Positions 11,154 through 22,062 of a stretch of 64,000 nucleotides of DNA are shown piece by piece (position 1 is the stretch's first letter; every line of letters begins with the position of its first letter). The notes beneath the pieces are model-generated. The model did not search any database and had not been told where the DNA came from. It was given only the letters and a program-made list of their open reading frames with translations. A program made the position numbers and the translations under genes. The stretch is from Chelativorans intermedius. Its GTDB lineage: Bacteria; Pseudomonadota; Alphaproteobacteria; Rhizobiales; Rhizobiaceae. The stretch is taken from assembly GCF_025398255.1 (NCBI RefSeq), contig NZ_JAODNW010000023.1, forward strand, positions 1 through 64,000, given 5' to 3'.

Positions 11154-11615
11154 ATGAACCGCCGTGGCATCCGCATTGCGCTTTACCAGCCTGACATTCC
11201 GGGAAACACCGGGGCCGTGCTGCGTCTTGCCGCCTGTCTGGGCCTTACGGTGGATCTCATCGAGCCGGCAGGCTTCGATCTGTCGAACCGGGCGCTGAAG
11301 CGCGCCGGCATGGACTATCTGGAGCTTGCCGCCCTGCAGCGCCACGCCTCCTGGGAGGAGTTCGAACATTGGCGACGTCGGGAGGGATACCGGCTGCTGC
11401 TGTTCACCACCGCCGCTGCCGTGCCCTACACGGCCTTCTCCTTCCGTGATGGCGACATCCTGCTGTTCGGGCGCGAATCCGCCGGCGTGCCGGAGGAGGT
11501 CCACGCGGCGGCCGACTGCCGGCTGCGCATCCCCATGCGGCCGGAGGCCCGCAGCCTCAATGTCGCCCTCGCCGCCGCCATGGCCTGCGGCGAGGCGCTG
11601 CGCCAGGCCGGATAG
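11154..11615 (+). CDS. trmL: tRNA (cytidine/uridine-34 2'-O)-methyltransferase
   Basis: TrmL methylates the wobble-base ribose of certain leucine tRNAs using S-adenosylmethionine. The 153-residue single-domain SPOUT protein shows the family motifs DIPGNTGAVLRLAACLG, LLFGRESAGVP and a C-terminal IPMRPEARSLNVALAAA, which form the knotted cofactor pocket. Length is normal for TrmL. The start at 11154 (MNRRGIRIALYQP) is the conserved one, though only a weak GAGAG precedes it. Confidence 0.93.
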   Translation: MNRRGIRIALYQPDIPGNTGAVLRLAACLGLTVDLIEPAGFDLSNRALKRAGMDYLELAALQRHASWEEFEHWRRREGYRLLLFTTAAAVPYTAFSFRDGDILLFGRESAGVPEEVHAAADCRLRIPMRPEARSLNVALAAAMACGEALRQAG

Positions 11616-11714
11616 CGCCATCCATTTCTTGTCAAAAAGCGGCAGGCCCATGGCTTCCTCGTTCCGTCATCGAGGAGGCCGGGCTACACCCTCAAGCTTG
11701 GTTGAGGTCAAGGC

Positions 11715-12980
11715 TCAATTGCGCTTTTTCTGCGCGGGCTTGCCGGCCATCTCCAGAAGTGCCTGGCGCGTCAGCGTGAAGCCGGAGTCGACCCACGCAT
11801 CTTCCAGCCGGGAAAGAAGGGCCCCCAGTTCGGCGCCGGGTGCATGGCCCCCTGCCAGCAGGTCCCTGCCCTTGACCGGCATGATCGGCCTTTCCCAGCC
11901 TGCCAGGATGTCGAGCAGTCGCCGGAAGCCTTCCGCCGCGCCCTGCGCCTTCTCATCCGTGCTGGCGCGCGCGGCCGCCAGAGCCAGGCGCAGGCGCGTC
12001 TCGATGCCTGCGGCATCGCTGCGGTAGAGCAGCCTGGCGAAATCGCTCTGGCTCGATGCCGGATCGGGAAGCGGCGCCTCGGCCCAGGCGAGAAGAGCCG
12101 CCGTCTCGGCGCGGGAAAGCCGCAGCCGCGACGCAAGCCCCCTCACCCGCTGCACATCGGGCCGGATCATGGCTGCCAGCCGCAGCAGCGGATCGGGCCG
12201 CCAGCCGAGCGCCTGCTCGGTCTCGACGAGGGAGGGAATGGCATCAATGCCCCATTTCTCCGTTTCGGGCAGCAGAATGCCCAGCACGTTGGTGGTGCGC
12301 ATCCACAGCAGCGCCCGCCCCGGATCGGGCGCCGAAAGCAGCTTCTTCAGCTCGCTCCACACCCGCTCGGCGGAAAGACGGGCAAGCCCCTCCTTCAGAC
12401 GCGCACAGGCCTTCAGCCCCTCCGCGTCGGGCCGGCCCGCGCCATACCAGGCAAAGAAGCGGAAGAACCGCAGGATGCGCAGGAAATCCTCGCGGATGCG
12501 CGTTTCCGCGTCACCGATGAAGCGCAGGTTGCCGGCCCTCAGGTCTTCGAGCCCGCCCACCAGGTCCACCACCGTCCCGTCAGCCGTGGCATAGAGCCCA
12601 TTGATCGTGAAGTCGCGGCGCTGCGCATCGCTTTCCCAGTCCCGCCCGAAGACGACCCGCGCCCGGCGGCCGTCCGTCTCGACGTCGGCGCGCAGCGTCG
12701 TCACCTCATAGGGTTTTCCCTTGGCGACCACGGTCACCGTGCCGTGCTCATAGCCCGTGGGCACCACCTTGAAACCGGCCGCTTCCGCCCGCCGCGTCGT
12801 CTCGTCCGGCGGAGTGGTCGTGGCGATATCGACATCGGTGACCGGCTGGCCCAGAAGCGCGTTGCGCACGGCCCCGCCGGCAATGCGCGCCTCCTCGCCA
12901 TCTGCGTTGAGAACGGCAAGCAGCGCCTGCAGACCCGGTTCATCGAGCCAACCGGCTCCCGAAAGCGTCACGGGGCTCAT
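11715..12980 (-). CDS. cca: CCA tRNA nucleotidyltransferase
   Basis: The enzyme belongs to the class II nucleotidyltransferases that build or repair the 3' CCA of tRNA. The 421-residue product shows the head-domain motifs GGAVRNALLG and DVDIATTTPPDE (catalytic Asp pair), RRDFTINGLYA, and the tail region RILRFFRFFAWYG. It is the last gene of a three-gene set with 4-base overlaps (DUF1285, Nudix, cca), a gene order I recall from rhizobia. Confidence 0.93.
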   Translation of the reverse strand: MSPVTLSGAGWLDEPGLQALLAVLNADGEEARIAGGAVRNALLGQPVTDVDIATTTPPDETTRRAEAAGFKVVPTGYEHGTVTVVAKGKPYEVTTLRADVETDGRRARVVFGRDWESDAQRRDFTINGLYATADGTVVDLVGGLEDLRAGNLRFIGDAETRIREDFLRILRFFRFFAWYGAGRPDAEGLKACARLKEGLARLSAERVWSELKKLLSAPDPGRALLWMRTTNVLGILLPETEKWGIDAIPSLVETEQALGWRPDPLLRLAAMIRPDVQRVRGLASRLRLSRAETAALLAWAEAPLPDPASSQSDFARLLYRSDAAGIETRLRLALAAARASTDEKAQGAAEGFRRLLDILAGWERPIMPVKGRDLLAGGHAPGAELGALLSRLEDAWVDSGFTLTRQALLEMAGKPAQKKRN

Positions 12981-13618
12981 CGCGCATACAGCCTTTCATA
13001 GAGCATATGGAGGATGCCAGCGGTGACTCCCCATATGAAGCGTTCGCCATAAGGCATTGTGTAATAAAAGCGTTCCCGTTCCTGCCAGATGCGGCTTTCC
13101 CGCCGGTGATTGGCAGGATCCATGAGAAAGGACAGAGGCACCTCGAAGGCCGCCTCCACCTCCTGCGGGTTGAGGCGGAGCGTGAAGCCCGGACGCACCA
13201 CCCCGATGACGGGACGGATGCGATAGCCGCTGCCCGTCACGTAGTCCGGCATGCGGGCGACGATTTCGACATGCGCCGGATCGAGGCCGATCTCCTCCTG
13301 CGCCTCGCGCAGGGCGGCGGCTTCCGGCGAAGGGTCCGCGTCGTCGATTCGCCCGCCGGGCAGCGCGATCTGGCCGGAGTGGCTGCGCAGATTGGCTGAC
13401 CGCTGGGTGAGGATGACGGTGCCTTCCTCCCCGTGATCGACGACCGGCACGAGCACGGCCGCATCGTGCAGCCGGCTTCTGAGGAGGAGCTGGGCAATGT
13501 CGGGGTTGAGCCGGTGATCGCCATAGAGATCGGGCCTGGCTTCCAGCTCCTGCGCGGCCGCGCGGCGGCGCAATTCCTGCGCCGAGAACAGAGAGCTTTC
13601 GGTTGCGCGCGCGCTCAT
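12977..13618 (-). CDS. Nudix hydrolase, CoA pyrophosphatase-like
   Basis: The 213-residue protein resembles the NudL/CoAse group, which splits coenzyme A into phosphopantetheine and adenosine 3',5'-bisphosphate. It has SGQIALPGGRIDDAD followed by a Nudix box ending REAQEEIGL, with the acidic metal ligands intact. It overlaps the DUF1285 stop and the cca start by 4 bases each, so translation is probably coupled. Confidence 0.88.
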   Translation of the reverse strand: MSARATESSLFSAQELRRRAAAQELEARPDLYGDHRLNPDIAQLLLRSRLHDAAVLVPVVDHGEEGTVILTQRSANLRSHSGQIALPGGRIDDADPSPEAAALREAQEEIGLDPAHVEIVARMPDYVTGSGYRIRPVIGVVRPGFTLRLNPQEVEAAFEVPLSFLMDPANHRRESRIWQERERFYYTMPYGERFIWGVTAGILHMLYERLYAR

Positions 13619-14253
13619 CCGCTCAGCGCCTTAAGTTCCTGTGCCGGCATGATGGGAAACACCGCCCCGGCCGAGCGCACCGCAAACATGCGCCGGCCAC
13701 CAATCTCCAGCTCCTCGCCGAGCGCGGCAAGCTCGTAGGTCACCGGCCGCGCCAGCAGCGCCTCCAGCCGGCCACGCACCAGAAGATAGGGCTTCATGCC
13801 GCTCGTGCCGTCCTCGTCGGCAAAGCGGATGGGATGGTCGGGGCCCGCCTCGACCACATCGCCCACATTGGTGCGAAAGGTCAGACGCTGGCTTTCGCCC
13901 CGCCCTGTCACCGCCATCTCGACGGCAAGGAAGGGCGCGTCCTCGACACGGATGCCCACCTTCTCTGCCGGCGTCACGAGATAGGTCTTTCCGTCCTTGT
14001 CCTTGCGCAGCACGGAGGAGAAGAGCTGCACCAGGGGCATGCGGCCGATGGGCGTGCCCAAATAGAACCAGGTGCCGTCGGCCCGGATTTCCATGTCGAG
14101 ATCGCCGCAGAACGGCGGATTCCATCGCTCCACGGGCGGCACACCCCGTCCCGCACGGGCTGCGCGGGCAATCAGGGCAGACAGCGCGGCGGCATCGGGA
14201 GCCTCCGAAAGCGGCTTCTGCTGGCCGGAATTGTTGCGGTCCGCATCAGTCAT
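13615..14253 (-). CDS. DUF1285 family protein
   Basis: The 212-residue protein matches the DUF1285 layout I recall: RWNPPFCGDLDMEIRADGTW near the start, then TPIGRMPLVQLFSSVLR and TPAEKVGIRVEDAPFLAVEM. Function is unknown. The start is uncertain: MTDADRNN at 14253 is taken here by protein length, but neither it nor the ATG at 14355 has a clear ribosome site. It heads the operon with the Nudix and cca genes and is divergent from moxR. Confidence 0.85.
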   Translation of the reverse strand: MTDADRNNSGQQKPLSEAPDAAALSALIARAARAGRGVPPVERWNPPFCGDLDMEIRADGTWFYLGTPIGRMPLVQLFSSVLRKDKDGKTYLVTPAEKVGIRVEDAPFLAVEMAVTGRGESQRLTFRTNVGDVVEAGPDHPIRFADEDGTSGMKPYLLVRGRLEALLARPVTYELAALGEELEIGGRRMFAVRSAGAVFPIMPAQELKALSG

Positions 14254-14381
14254 GGTCACGAAATAGTCACTGTTCTTCGGCTTGTCAGCCTTGGGAACTG
14301 ATTTAAGCTTCCCTGGTGGCTGCCTGTGAGTCCCATCTATCGCAGAGTGGGCCATTTCGGCAAAGCAAGGACAACAGCCGC

Positions 14382-15401
<1,020 letters not shown>

Positions 15402-15417
15402 CGGGAAAGCGGGGCTG

Positions 15418-16323
15418 ATGGCGCGGATTGGAGAAGTCACCACCACGGTCGAGACACAGGACGCGCTGGTGCGTGCCAAGACGCGCGCCGCGTTGGTGCC
15501 CGACATGCTGGTGGAGGCGCGCCGCGTGGTCAACAACGTGATCGCCGGCTGGCATGGGCGACGCCGGCGCGGAATCGGCGAGAATTTCTGGCAGTTCCGC
15601 CCCTATGTCGAGGGCGAGGCGCTGTCTCGCATCGACTGGCGCCGTTCGGCACGCGACGACCACATCTATGTGCGCGACAGGGAGTGGGAGGCCGCCCATA
15701 CGGTGTGGCTGTGGGCCGACCGCTCGCCTTCCATGCTGTTTCGTTCGAGGCACGCGGCAACCTCCAAGGAGGCGCGGGCACTGGTGCTGATCCTGGCGCT
15801 GGGGGAGCTTCTGTCGCGCAGCGGCGAGCGCATCGCCTGGCCGGGCCTTGCCGCCCCCTTCGCGGCCCGCAACGGCGCCGAGAGGCTTGCCCAATATCTC
15901 AGCCATGACGAACCGGACAGCAGCCGCCCCGACCTGACTGTGGTGCGCCGCTTTTCCGACCTCATCGTCGCCGGCGATTTTCTCGACCCGCCGGAAGACA
16001 CCATGCGCTGGCTCGACCCTCTGGCGCGGGCCGGCGCGCGCGCGCACCTGATCGAGGTTGCCGACCCGGCGGAGGAGACCTTTCCCTATAGCGGCCGGAC
16101 GGAATTTCGCGATCCGGAAACCGGAGAGAAGCTGACGGCGGGCCGCGCCGAGACGCTGGGCGAGGATTATCGCCGGCTCTATCTGGCGCGGCGCGAAACG
16201 CTTGCGCGCTGGTGCAAGAAGCTCGGCTGGAGCTATACGGTGAACCATACCGATCGGCTCGCCTCGGAAGCCCTCATCAGCGTGCATCTGGCGCTCACGG
16301 CGGAAATGGATGTCGGCCGATGA
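15418..16323 (+). CDS. DUF58 domain protein, MoxR partner
   Basis: The 301-residue protein carries the DUF58 core (GENFWQFRPYVEGEALSRID, then WRRSARDDHIYVRDREWE and VWLWADRSPSM), a VWA-like fold. DUF58 proteins are encoded next to MoxR genes and are thought to be its substrates or adaptors. It overlaps the next gene by 4 bases (ATGA at 16320). Confidence 0.9.
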   Translation: MARIGEVTTTVETQDALVRAKTRAALVPDMLVEARRVVNNVIAGWHGRRRRGIGENFWQFRPYVEGEALSRIDWRRSARDDHIYVRDREWEAAHTVWLWADRSPSMLFRSRHAATSKEARALVLILALGELLSRSGERIAWPGLAAPFAARNGAERLAQYLSHDEPDSSRPDLTVVRRFSDLIVAGDFLDPPEDTMRWLDPLARAGARAHLIEVADPAEETFPYSGRTEFRDPETGEKLTAGRAETLGEDYRRLYLARRETLARWCKKLGWSYTVNHTDRLASEALISVHLALTAEMDVGR

Positions 16324-19142
16324 GCTTCCTTCCCCTTTCCTTCGGCGCCCCCATGGTTCTTTGGGGCCTGCTTGCGCTTCCCGTCATCTGGTGGCTGCTG
16401 AGGCTCACCCCGCCGCGGCCGCGCGAGGAGACCTTTCCGCCCCTGGCCATTCTGGCGCGCATTCTCCGGCGGGAGGAAACGCCTCATCAAAGCCCCTGGT
16501 GGCTGACGCTGCTCAGGCTGATGCTCGCCGCCCTCGTCATTCTGGCGCTCACCGATCCCGTGTTCAATCCGCGCGAAAAGACAGCCATGCAGGGCGGCGC
16601 GCTGGCCGTCGTGCTGGACAACGGCTGGGCGGCGGCGCCCGATTGGGAGCGGCGCACCGCCACCGCCGCGAGGCTCATCGAGGATGCCGGCCAGAGCGAC
16701 ATGCCGGTGATCCTGGCGCTGACAGCGGAACAGCCGGCGCAGGACATCGGCCCCTTCGATGCCGGCACGGCGCTCGAAAGGCTGAATGCCGCCGCGCCCC
16801 GCCCTGTGCCCACAAACCGGCCTGCGGCCTATGCCCGCGTGGCCGATGCCCTGGCCGGCCTGCCAGGCGCCACTCTGGCCATCCTCGCGGACGGGCTGGC
16901 GGGCGCGGGCGATGATGCAGCGTTCGAGCGGCTGTTTGCCGCCGCCCCGGCCGAGATTCTGTGGGTGGCGCCGCAGCAGCCCGCCATTGTGGCGCTATCC
17001 GACAGCGCCAATGAGCCCGACCGCTTCGTGGTGACGGCGATCCGCCCCGATCGCGGCACGGGCCCCCGCCAGGTGGTGGTGTACGCCTCGGATGAACGCG
17101 GGCGGCGCATCGCCGAGACCGCCATCGCCTTCGGCCCCGGAGCAACGCGCGCCGAGGGGGAAATGCGGGTTCCCTTCGAGCTGCGCAATGACTTCGCCTC
17201 CATCGCCATCGCCGGCGAGAACCACGCCGGCGCAATGCGCCTGCTGGATGAGAACGACCGGCGCAGGCGCATCGGCCTTCTCTCCCAGCACGAGGCGGAC
17301 CAGGCCCAGCCGCTGCTCTCCCCGCTCTATTATATTCGCCGCGCGCTCGCCCCCTATGCCGATCTGGTGGAGCCGGAAAGCGCCGAGCTGACCGAGGCCG
17401 TTCCGCAGCTTCTGGAAAGGAAGCCCGCGGCCATCATCATGGCCGATGTCGGCACCCTGCCCGATTCCGCCCGCACGGCGCTGGTCGAATGGATGAACGA
17501 CGGCGGCACCCTGATCCGCTTTGCCGGACCGCGGCTGGCGGCTGCGGAACACGATGCCGAGCTTCTGCCGGTGCGCCTGCGCACCGGCGAGCGTTCGCTG
17601 GGCGGTACCCTGTCCTGGTCGGAGCCCCAGCCCGTCGATGCCTTCCCCGCCAGTGGCCCGTTTTCAGATCTCGGCCCGCCGCGCGACGTCACGGTGAGCC
17701 GCCAGGTGCTGGCCGAACCTTCTGCCGACATCGTGGAGCGCACCTGGGCCACGCTTGCCGACGGCACCCCACTGGTGACGGGCGCGGAACGCGGCGAGGG
17801 ACGCGTCATCCTGTTCCATGTCACGCCCGAGGCCACCTGGTCCAACCTGCCGATCTCGGGCAGCTTCGTGGAGATGCTGCGCCGGCTCGTGCAGCTTTCC
17901 CGCAATCAAGGCACGCTGGCGTCGGAGCAGGACGACCAGGCAGCCCGGCTGCCGCCCTACCGCATGATCTCGGCTTCCGGCACGCTGGCACCTCCGGGCC
18001 CGGAGGCCGAACCCCTGGAGCCGCGCGCCGGCGCGTCGGTAACGCTCACCAACCCGCCGGGACTCTACGGCTCGGAGGAAGGGGTGGTGGCCCACAATCT
18101 TCTCTCGCCGGACGCGCAGCTTGCCGTCCTCGCCCGGCCTCAATCTCCGGTGGCGATGCAGGACATGGGCTACGCCTTCGACGAGTCCCGGCCGCTCAAG
18201 GGCGCGCTGATGCTGGCGGCCCTCGCGCTTCTGGCGCTCGACACGCTGGCCGTTCTCTGGCTCGGCGGGGTGTTGTCTCGCACTCCCCGCCGCCGCACCG
18301 CGGCCACGTCCGCCGCTCTGGGGGTGATGCTGGCGCTCAGCCTTGCCGCGCCGGATCGGGCGCATGCGCAGGACGTCCCGCAACCCGGCGATGCCGAGGC
18401 AATCGCCGCCGTCTCCTCCACCCGCATCGCCTATGTGGTCACGGGCGTCGCCTCGGTGGATGCGGTAAGCCGCGCCGGCATTCTGGGCCTGTCCCGCTTC
18501 CTGGCCGAGAAGACCGCGCTGGAGCCTGGTCCGCCGGCCGGCGTCGACATCGCCACAGATGAATTGTCCTTCTATCCGCTCATCTACTGGCCCATCGACG
18601 CCAGCGCCGAGATGCCCTCCGAGGAGGCGATCGCCCGCATCGACGCCTACATGCAGCAGGGCGGCACCGTGTTGTTCGACACGCGCGACCAGTATTCGGT
18701 GGGCTTCGGCGCGACGGACGCGGTGAGCCCCGAGACGCAGCGCCTCCGCGACATCCTGTCGGGGCTGAATGTGCCGCCCCTCGAACCCGTGCCGGAGGAC
18801 CACGTGCTCACCAAGGCGTTCTACATCCTCTCGGAGTTTCCGGGCCGCTACAACGGCAGCGCGCTGTGGGTGGAGGCTTCCGTCACCGCCGAAAGCCGCG
18901 CTGACAGGCCGGTGCGCACGGGCGACGGCGTCACGCCCATCATGATCACCGCCAACGACTTCGCAGGCGCCTGGGCCATTGATGCCAACGGCGAGCCCCT
19001 GCTGCCCACCGTACCGGCCGATCCCGTGCAGCGCACCTATGCGCTGCGCGCCGGTGTGAACATCATGATGTATATGCTGACGGGCAACTACAAGTCGGAC
19101 CAGGTCCATATCCCGGCCCTGCTGGAAAGGCTCGGGCAATGA
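16320..19142 (+). CDS. BatA-like membrane protein with DUF4159 domain
   Basis: The 940-residue protein begins with two hydrophobic helices in the BatA-type N-terminal region (MVLWGLLALPVIWWLLRL; LLRLMLAALVILALTDPVF). A long extracytoplasmic part follows, then another membrane segment (LMLAALALLALDTLAVLWL, about residue 630) and a C-terminal DUF4159 domain (AIAAVSSTRIAYVVTGVASV onward, YFPLIYWP-like text, GGTVLFDTRD). DUF4159 is thought to be a glutamine-amidotransferase-like, non-catalytic fold. It is coupled to its neighbours by 4-base overlaps. Confidence 0.85.
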   Translation: MSFLPLSFGAPMVLWGLLALPVIWWLLRLTPPRPREETFPPLAILARILRREETPHQSPWWLTLLRLMLAALVILALTDPVFNPREKTAMQGGALAVVLDNGWAAAPDWERRTATAARLIEDAGQSDMPVILALTAEQPAQDIGPFDAGTALERLNAAAPRPVPTNRPAAYARVADALAGLPGATLAILADGLAGAGDDAAFERLFAAAPAEILWVAPQQPAIVALSDSANEPDRFVVTAIRPDRGTGPRQVVVYASDERGRRIAETAIAFGPGATRAEGEMRVPFELRNDFASIAIAGENHAGAMRLLDENDRRRRIGLLSQHEADQAQPLLSPLYYIRRALAPYADLVEPESAELTEAVPQLLERKPAAIIMADVGTLPDSARTALVEWMNDGGTLIRFAGPRLAAAEHDAELLPVRLRTGERSLGGTLSWSEPQPVDAFPASGPFSDLGPPRDVTVSRQVLAEPSADIVERTWATLADGTPLVTGAERGEGRVILFHVTPEATWSNLPISGSFVEMLRRLVQLSRNQGTLASEQDDQAARLPPYRMISASGTLAPPGPEAEPLEPRAGASVTLTNPPGLYGSEEGVVAHNLLSPDAQLAVLARPQSPVAMQDMGYAFDESRPLKGALMLAALALLALDTLAVLWLGGVLSRTPRRRTAATSAALGVMLALSLAAPDRAHAQDVPQPGDAEAIAAVSSTRIAYVVTGVASVDAVSRAGILGLSRFLAEKTALEPGPPAGVDIATDELSFYPLIYWPIDASAEMPSEEAIARIDAYMQQGGTVLFDTRDQYSVGFGATDAVSPETQRLRDILSGLNVPPLEPVPEDHVLTKAFYILSEFPGRYNGSALWVEASVTAESRADRPVRTGDGVTPIMITANDFAGAWAIDANGEPLLPTVPADPVQRTYALRAGVNIMMYMLTGNYKSDQVHIPALLERLGQ

Positions 19143-21214
19143 TGAACTGGTCGCTCGGCTTCGATCCGCTGTTTTCCTGGGGTGTTCTGGCGACCCTGCT
19201 TGTCCCGCTTGCCGGTCTTGCCGGGCTCGGCCTGTTTCTGGGTCAGCGCGGTGCGCTTCTGCGCCTTGCCGCGCTGGCGGCCCTGGCGCTGGCGCTTTTC
19301 AACCCCGTGCTTCTGGAAGAGGAGCGCGATCCGCTGAAGAGCATCGTCGCCCTGGTGGTGGATGTGAGCCAGAGCCAAGAAATCGGCGACCGCGCCGCGA
19401 CCACCGCGCAGGCGGTGGAGGCGCTGCGGCAGCGGCTTGGACGCTTCGACCAGTTCGAGGTGCGGGTGGTGGAGGCCGGGCGCGGCGATACCGCCGACGA
19501 GCGCACGGACACCAGGCTGTTCAGCGCCCTGGAAGGGGCGCTGCGCGATGTGCCGCCGTCGCGCGTGGCCGGCGCGATCATGATCACCGACGGTCAGGTG
19601 CACGACACGCCGGCCGATGCCTCCGGCCTTTCCGGCCCGCTGCATGCGCTCATCACCGGCAAGCAGGACGAGCACGACCGGCGCATCCGCTTCGAGCGGG
19701 CGCCGCGCTTCGGCATTGTCGGCCAGCCGCTGGACATGACCTATCGCATCATCGACACGCAGGCCGAGAGCGGCGAGGCGGAGGTGGAGGTATACGTCAA
19801 TGGCGAGCTGGCGCTGGTGGAGCAGGCGGTGATCGGCCGCGAGATGGCGCTCGAAGTCACCATCCCCGGCGCCGGCCGCAACATCGTCGAGCTCAGAACG
19901 CCGGTGCAGGAAGGCGAGCTGACGGAAACCAACAACCGCGCCGTCGCGCTGGTGGACGGCATTCGGGAGAATCTGCGCGTCCTCCTTGTCTCCGGCGAGC
20001 CGCACTCGGGCGAGCGCACCTGGCGCAATCTCCTGAAATCCGATGCATCCGTCGATCTCGTGCACTTCACCATTCTGCGCCCCCCGGAAAAGCAGGATGG
20101 GACGCCGATCAACGAGCTGTCGCTCATCGCCTTTCCCACGCGCGAGCTTTTCGTGGAGAAGATCGAGGATTTCGACCTCATCATTTTCGACCGCTACCAG
20201 CACCGCGACGTGCTGCCGATCCTCTACTACGACTACATCGCCGAATATGTGGAAAATGGCGGCGCGCTGCTGATCGCGGCCGGGCCGGAATTCGCCGGGG
20301 AGCAGTCCATCGCCCACACGCCCCTCATCTCCGCCTTGCCGGCACTTCCCAGTGGCGAGGTGACGGAAACCGGCTATCACCCACGGTTGACGGAGACCGG
20401 CAATCGCCATCCCGTAACCCGCGGGCTCGACGGTTCCGGCTCCCAGCCGCCGCGGTGGAGCCGCTGGTTCCGCATCGTCGGCATCGACCGCCCTCAGGGC
20501 GAGGTGGTGATGAGCGGACCGGACGAACGCCCGCTCCTGCTGCTTGCGCGCCACGGAGAGGGGCGCGTCGGGATGCTCCTTTCCGACCATGGCTGGCTGT
20601 GGGCGCGCGGTTTCGAGGGCGGCGGGCCCTATGTGCAGCTTTATCGCCGCATCGCCCACTGGCTAATGAAGGAACCGGAGCTGGAAGAGGAGCGGTTGAC
20701 GGCGTCTGGCCGCGGCATGCGTCTGGAGATCACCCGCCAGACCATGGCCGAGGAAGCCGATCCGGCAACGGTGACCGCGCCCTCGGGCGAGACGCGCGAG
20801 GTGCCGCTGACGGCGGTGCAGCCCGGCCTGTTTCGCGGCATCCTGGATGCGCAGGAGATCGGCCTTTATCAGGTGGAGAATGGCGCGCTGAGCACAGTGG
20901 CCCATGTCGGCCCGGTCAACGCGCCCGAATTTACCGACACCGTATCGACGCAGGAGGTGCTGCGGCCGGTGGCCGAGGCGACGGGCGGCAGCGTGCGCCG
21001 GCTGGAGAGCGGGCTCTCCGGTCTCGACATTCCCAACATCGTGCCCGTGCGGGCGAGCGCCGTCACGGCCGCCGGCCGCGACTGGATCGGCCTGAGGACC
21101 ACCAGCGACAGCGTCCTGCAGTCCGTACGCCGCGTGCCGCTGTTTGCGGGTTTCCTGGGCCTCGGCATGCTGCTCCTGGCGTTCGGCGCGATGTGGTATC
21201 GTGAAGGGCGGTGA
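19139..21214 (+). CDS. Large membrane protein, VWA/GAT-like, MoxR operon
   Basis: The 691-residue protein has N-terminal membrane helices (about residues 10-65), a VWA-like stretch beginning VALVVDVSQSQEIGD with a metal-site-like DxSxS pattern, a middle region resembling a glutamine-amidotransferase fold (DLIIFDRYQHRDVLP; GGALLIAAGPEFAGEQ) and a C-terminal helix (LFAGFLGLGMLLLAFGAMWY). It closes the four-gene MoxR operon. Function is probably structural or regulatory in the envelope; no enzyme motif is seen. Confidence 0.8.
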   Translation: MMNWSLGFDPLFSWGVLATLLVPLAGLAGLGLFLGQRGALLRLAALAALALALFNPVLLEEERDPLKSIVALVVDVSQSQEIGDRAATTAQAVEALRQRLGRFDQFEVRVVEAGRGDTADERTDTRLFSALEGALRDVPPSRVAGAIMITDGQVHDTPADASGLSGPLHALITGKQDEHDRRIRFERAPRFGIVGQPLDMTYRIIDTQAESGEAEVEVYVNGELALVEQAVIGREMALEVTIPGAGRNIVELRTPVQEGELTETNNRAVALVDGIRENLRVLLVSGEPHSGERTWRNLLKSDASVDLVHFTILRPPEKQDGTPINELSLIAFPTRELFVEKIEDFDLIIFDRYQHRDVLPILYYDYIAEYVENGGALLIAAGPEFAGEQSIAHTPLISALPALPSGEVTETGYHPRLTETGNRHPVTRGLDGSGSQPPRWSRWFRIVGIDRPQGEVVMSGPDERPLLLLARHGEGRVGMLLSDHGWLWARGFEGGGPYVQLYRRIAHWLMKEPELEEERLTASGRGMRLEITRQTMAEEADPATVTAPSGETREVPLTAVQPGLFRGILDAQEIGLYQVENGALSTVAHVGPVNAPEFTDTVSTQEVLRPVAEATGGSVRRLESGLSGLDIPNIVPVRASAVTAAGRDWIGLRTTSDSVLQSVRRVPLFAGFLGLGMLLLAFGAMWYREGR

Positions 21215-21233
21215 CGCAGCGCGGGCGCAGCCG

Positions 21234-21773
21234 CTACCCGGCCTTCGCCGAAACGGCGTCGCGCGCCAGCACCGCATGGACCACGTCACCGCGAAGCGCA
21301 TCCAGCGCCCCGTCCTTCAGCTCAAGGCCGAGCAGGCGGTTGGGATCGACCGGACGCGGCATGCGCAGCTGGCCGGCGGGCAGGCGCGCAAAACCAAGCG
21401 GCCCGTAATACGGCTCGTCCCCCACCAGCACGACGACGCCGGCGCCCGCCTTCCTTGCTGCCTCCACCGCCATCTTCACGAGCTTTCGGCCAATGCCCCG
21501 GTTCTTGTAAGGCGGACGCACGGCAAGCGGCCCGAGGAGAAGGCCCCTGCCCGCCCCCGCGGCGATGGGTGTCATTCGCACCGAGGCGATCACCTGGCCA
21601 TCCTGCATGGCCACGAAGGAAAGCGCCCGCTCATGCGGGCCATCCTCGCGGATCCTGTAGGCGGCGCGGGCAAAGCGGCCGGGACCGAAAGCCTCGGCGT
21701 TGATCTGTTCGATTTCGGCGTCGTGCGCCGGCTCTTCCGGCAGAAAGGCGATGTCGATGTCGGCAAGGGACAT
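21234..21773 (-). CDS. GNAT-family N-acetyltransferase, YhbS-like
   Basis: The 179-residue protein has the GNAT core: LLLGPLAVRPPYKNRGIGRK (acetyl-CoA pyrophosphate loop, RxxGxG/A form) and the C-terminal VLVGDEPYYGPLGF. The wording matches the YhbS-type subgroup. The substrate is unknown. The start at 21773 (MSLADID) fits the domain; an upstream frame to 21851 looks non-coding. Confidence 0.85.
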   Translation of the reverse strand: MSLADIDIAFLPEEPAHDAEIEQINAEAFGPGRFARAAYRIREDGPHERALSFVAMQDGQVIASVRMTPIAAGAGRGLLLGPLAVRPPYKNRGIGRKLVKMAVEAARKAGAGVVVLVGDEPYYGPLGFARLPAGQLRMPRPVDPNRLLGLELKDGALDALRGDVVHAVLARDAVSAKAG

Positions 21774-22062
21774 GGGGAGGCTTCCGATGGCAGGACAGAC
21801 AGATGCGGGTGCCGGCAGCATCGGCCGGCCGCGCCCGCCTGGGGCGCGCATCAGCGTGCTCGTCGTCGCAGCACCGGAAGATGGACCATCGCATCAGCCT
21901 CCAGAACGCGGTTCCGCTAGCACCAAACGCTCCCTGCGTCCACTGAAATGATCGTCATCGGCCACCCGTCCCGCGAAGGTTGACGATGCGTTCACCAGGC
22001 CCATGCTTGGGGCCGCCGCCGCGGGCGCTTACATGCCCGGGGAAACGATAGGAGAAAATGGC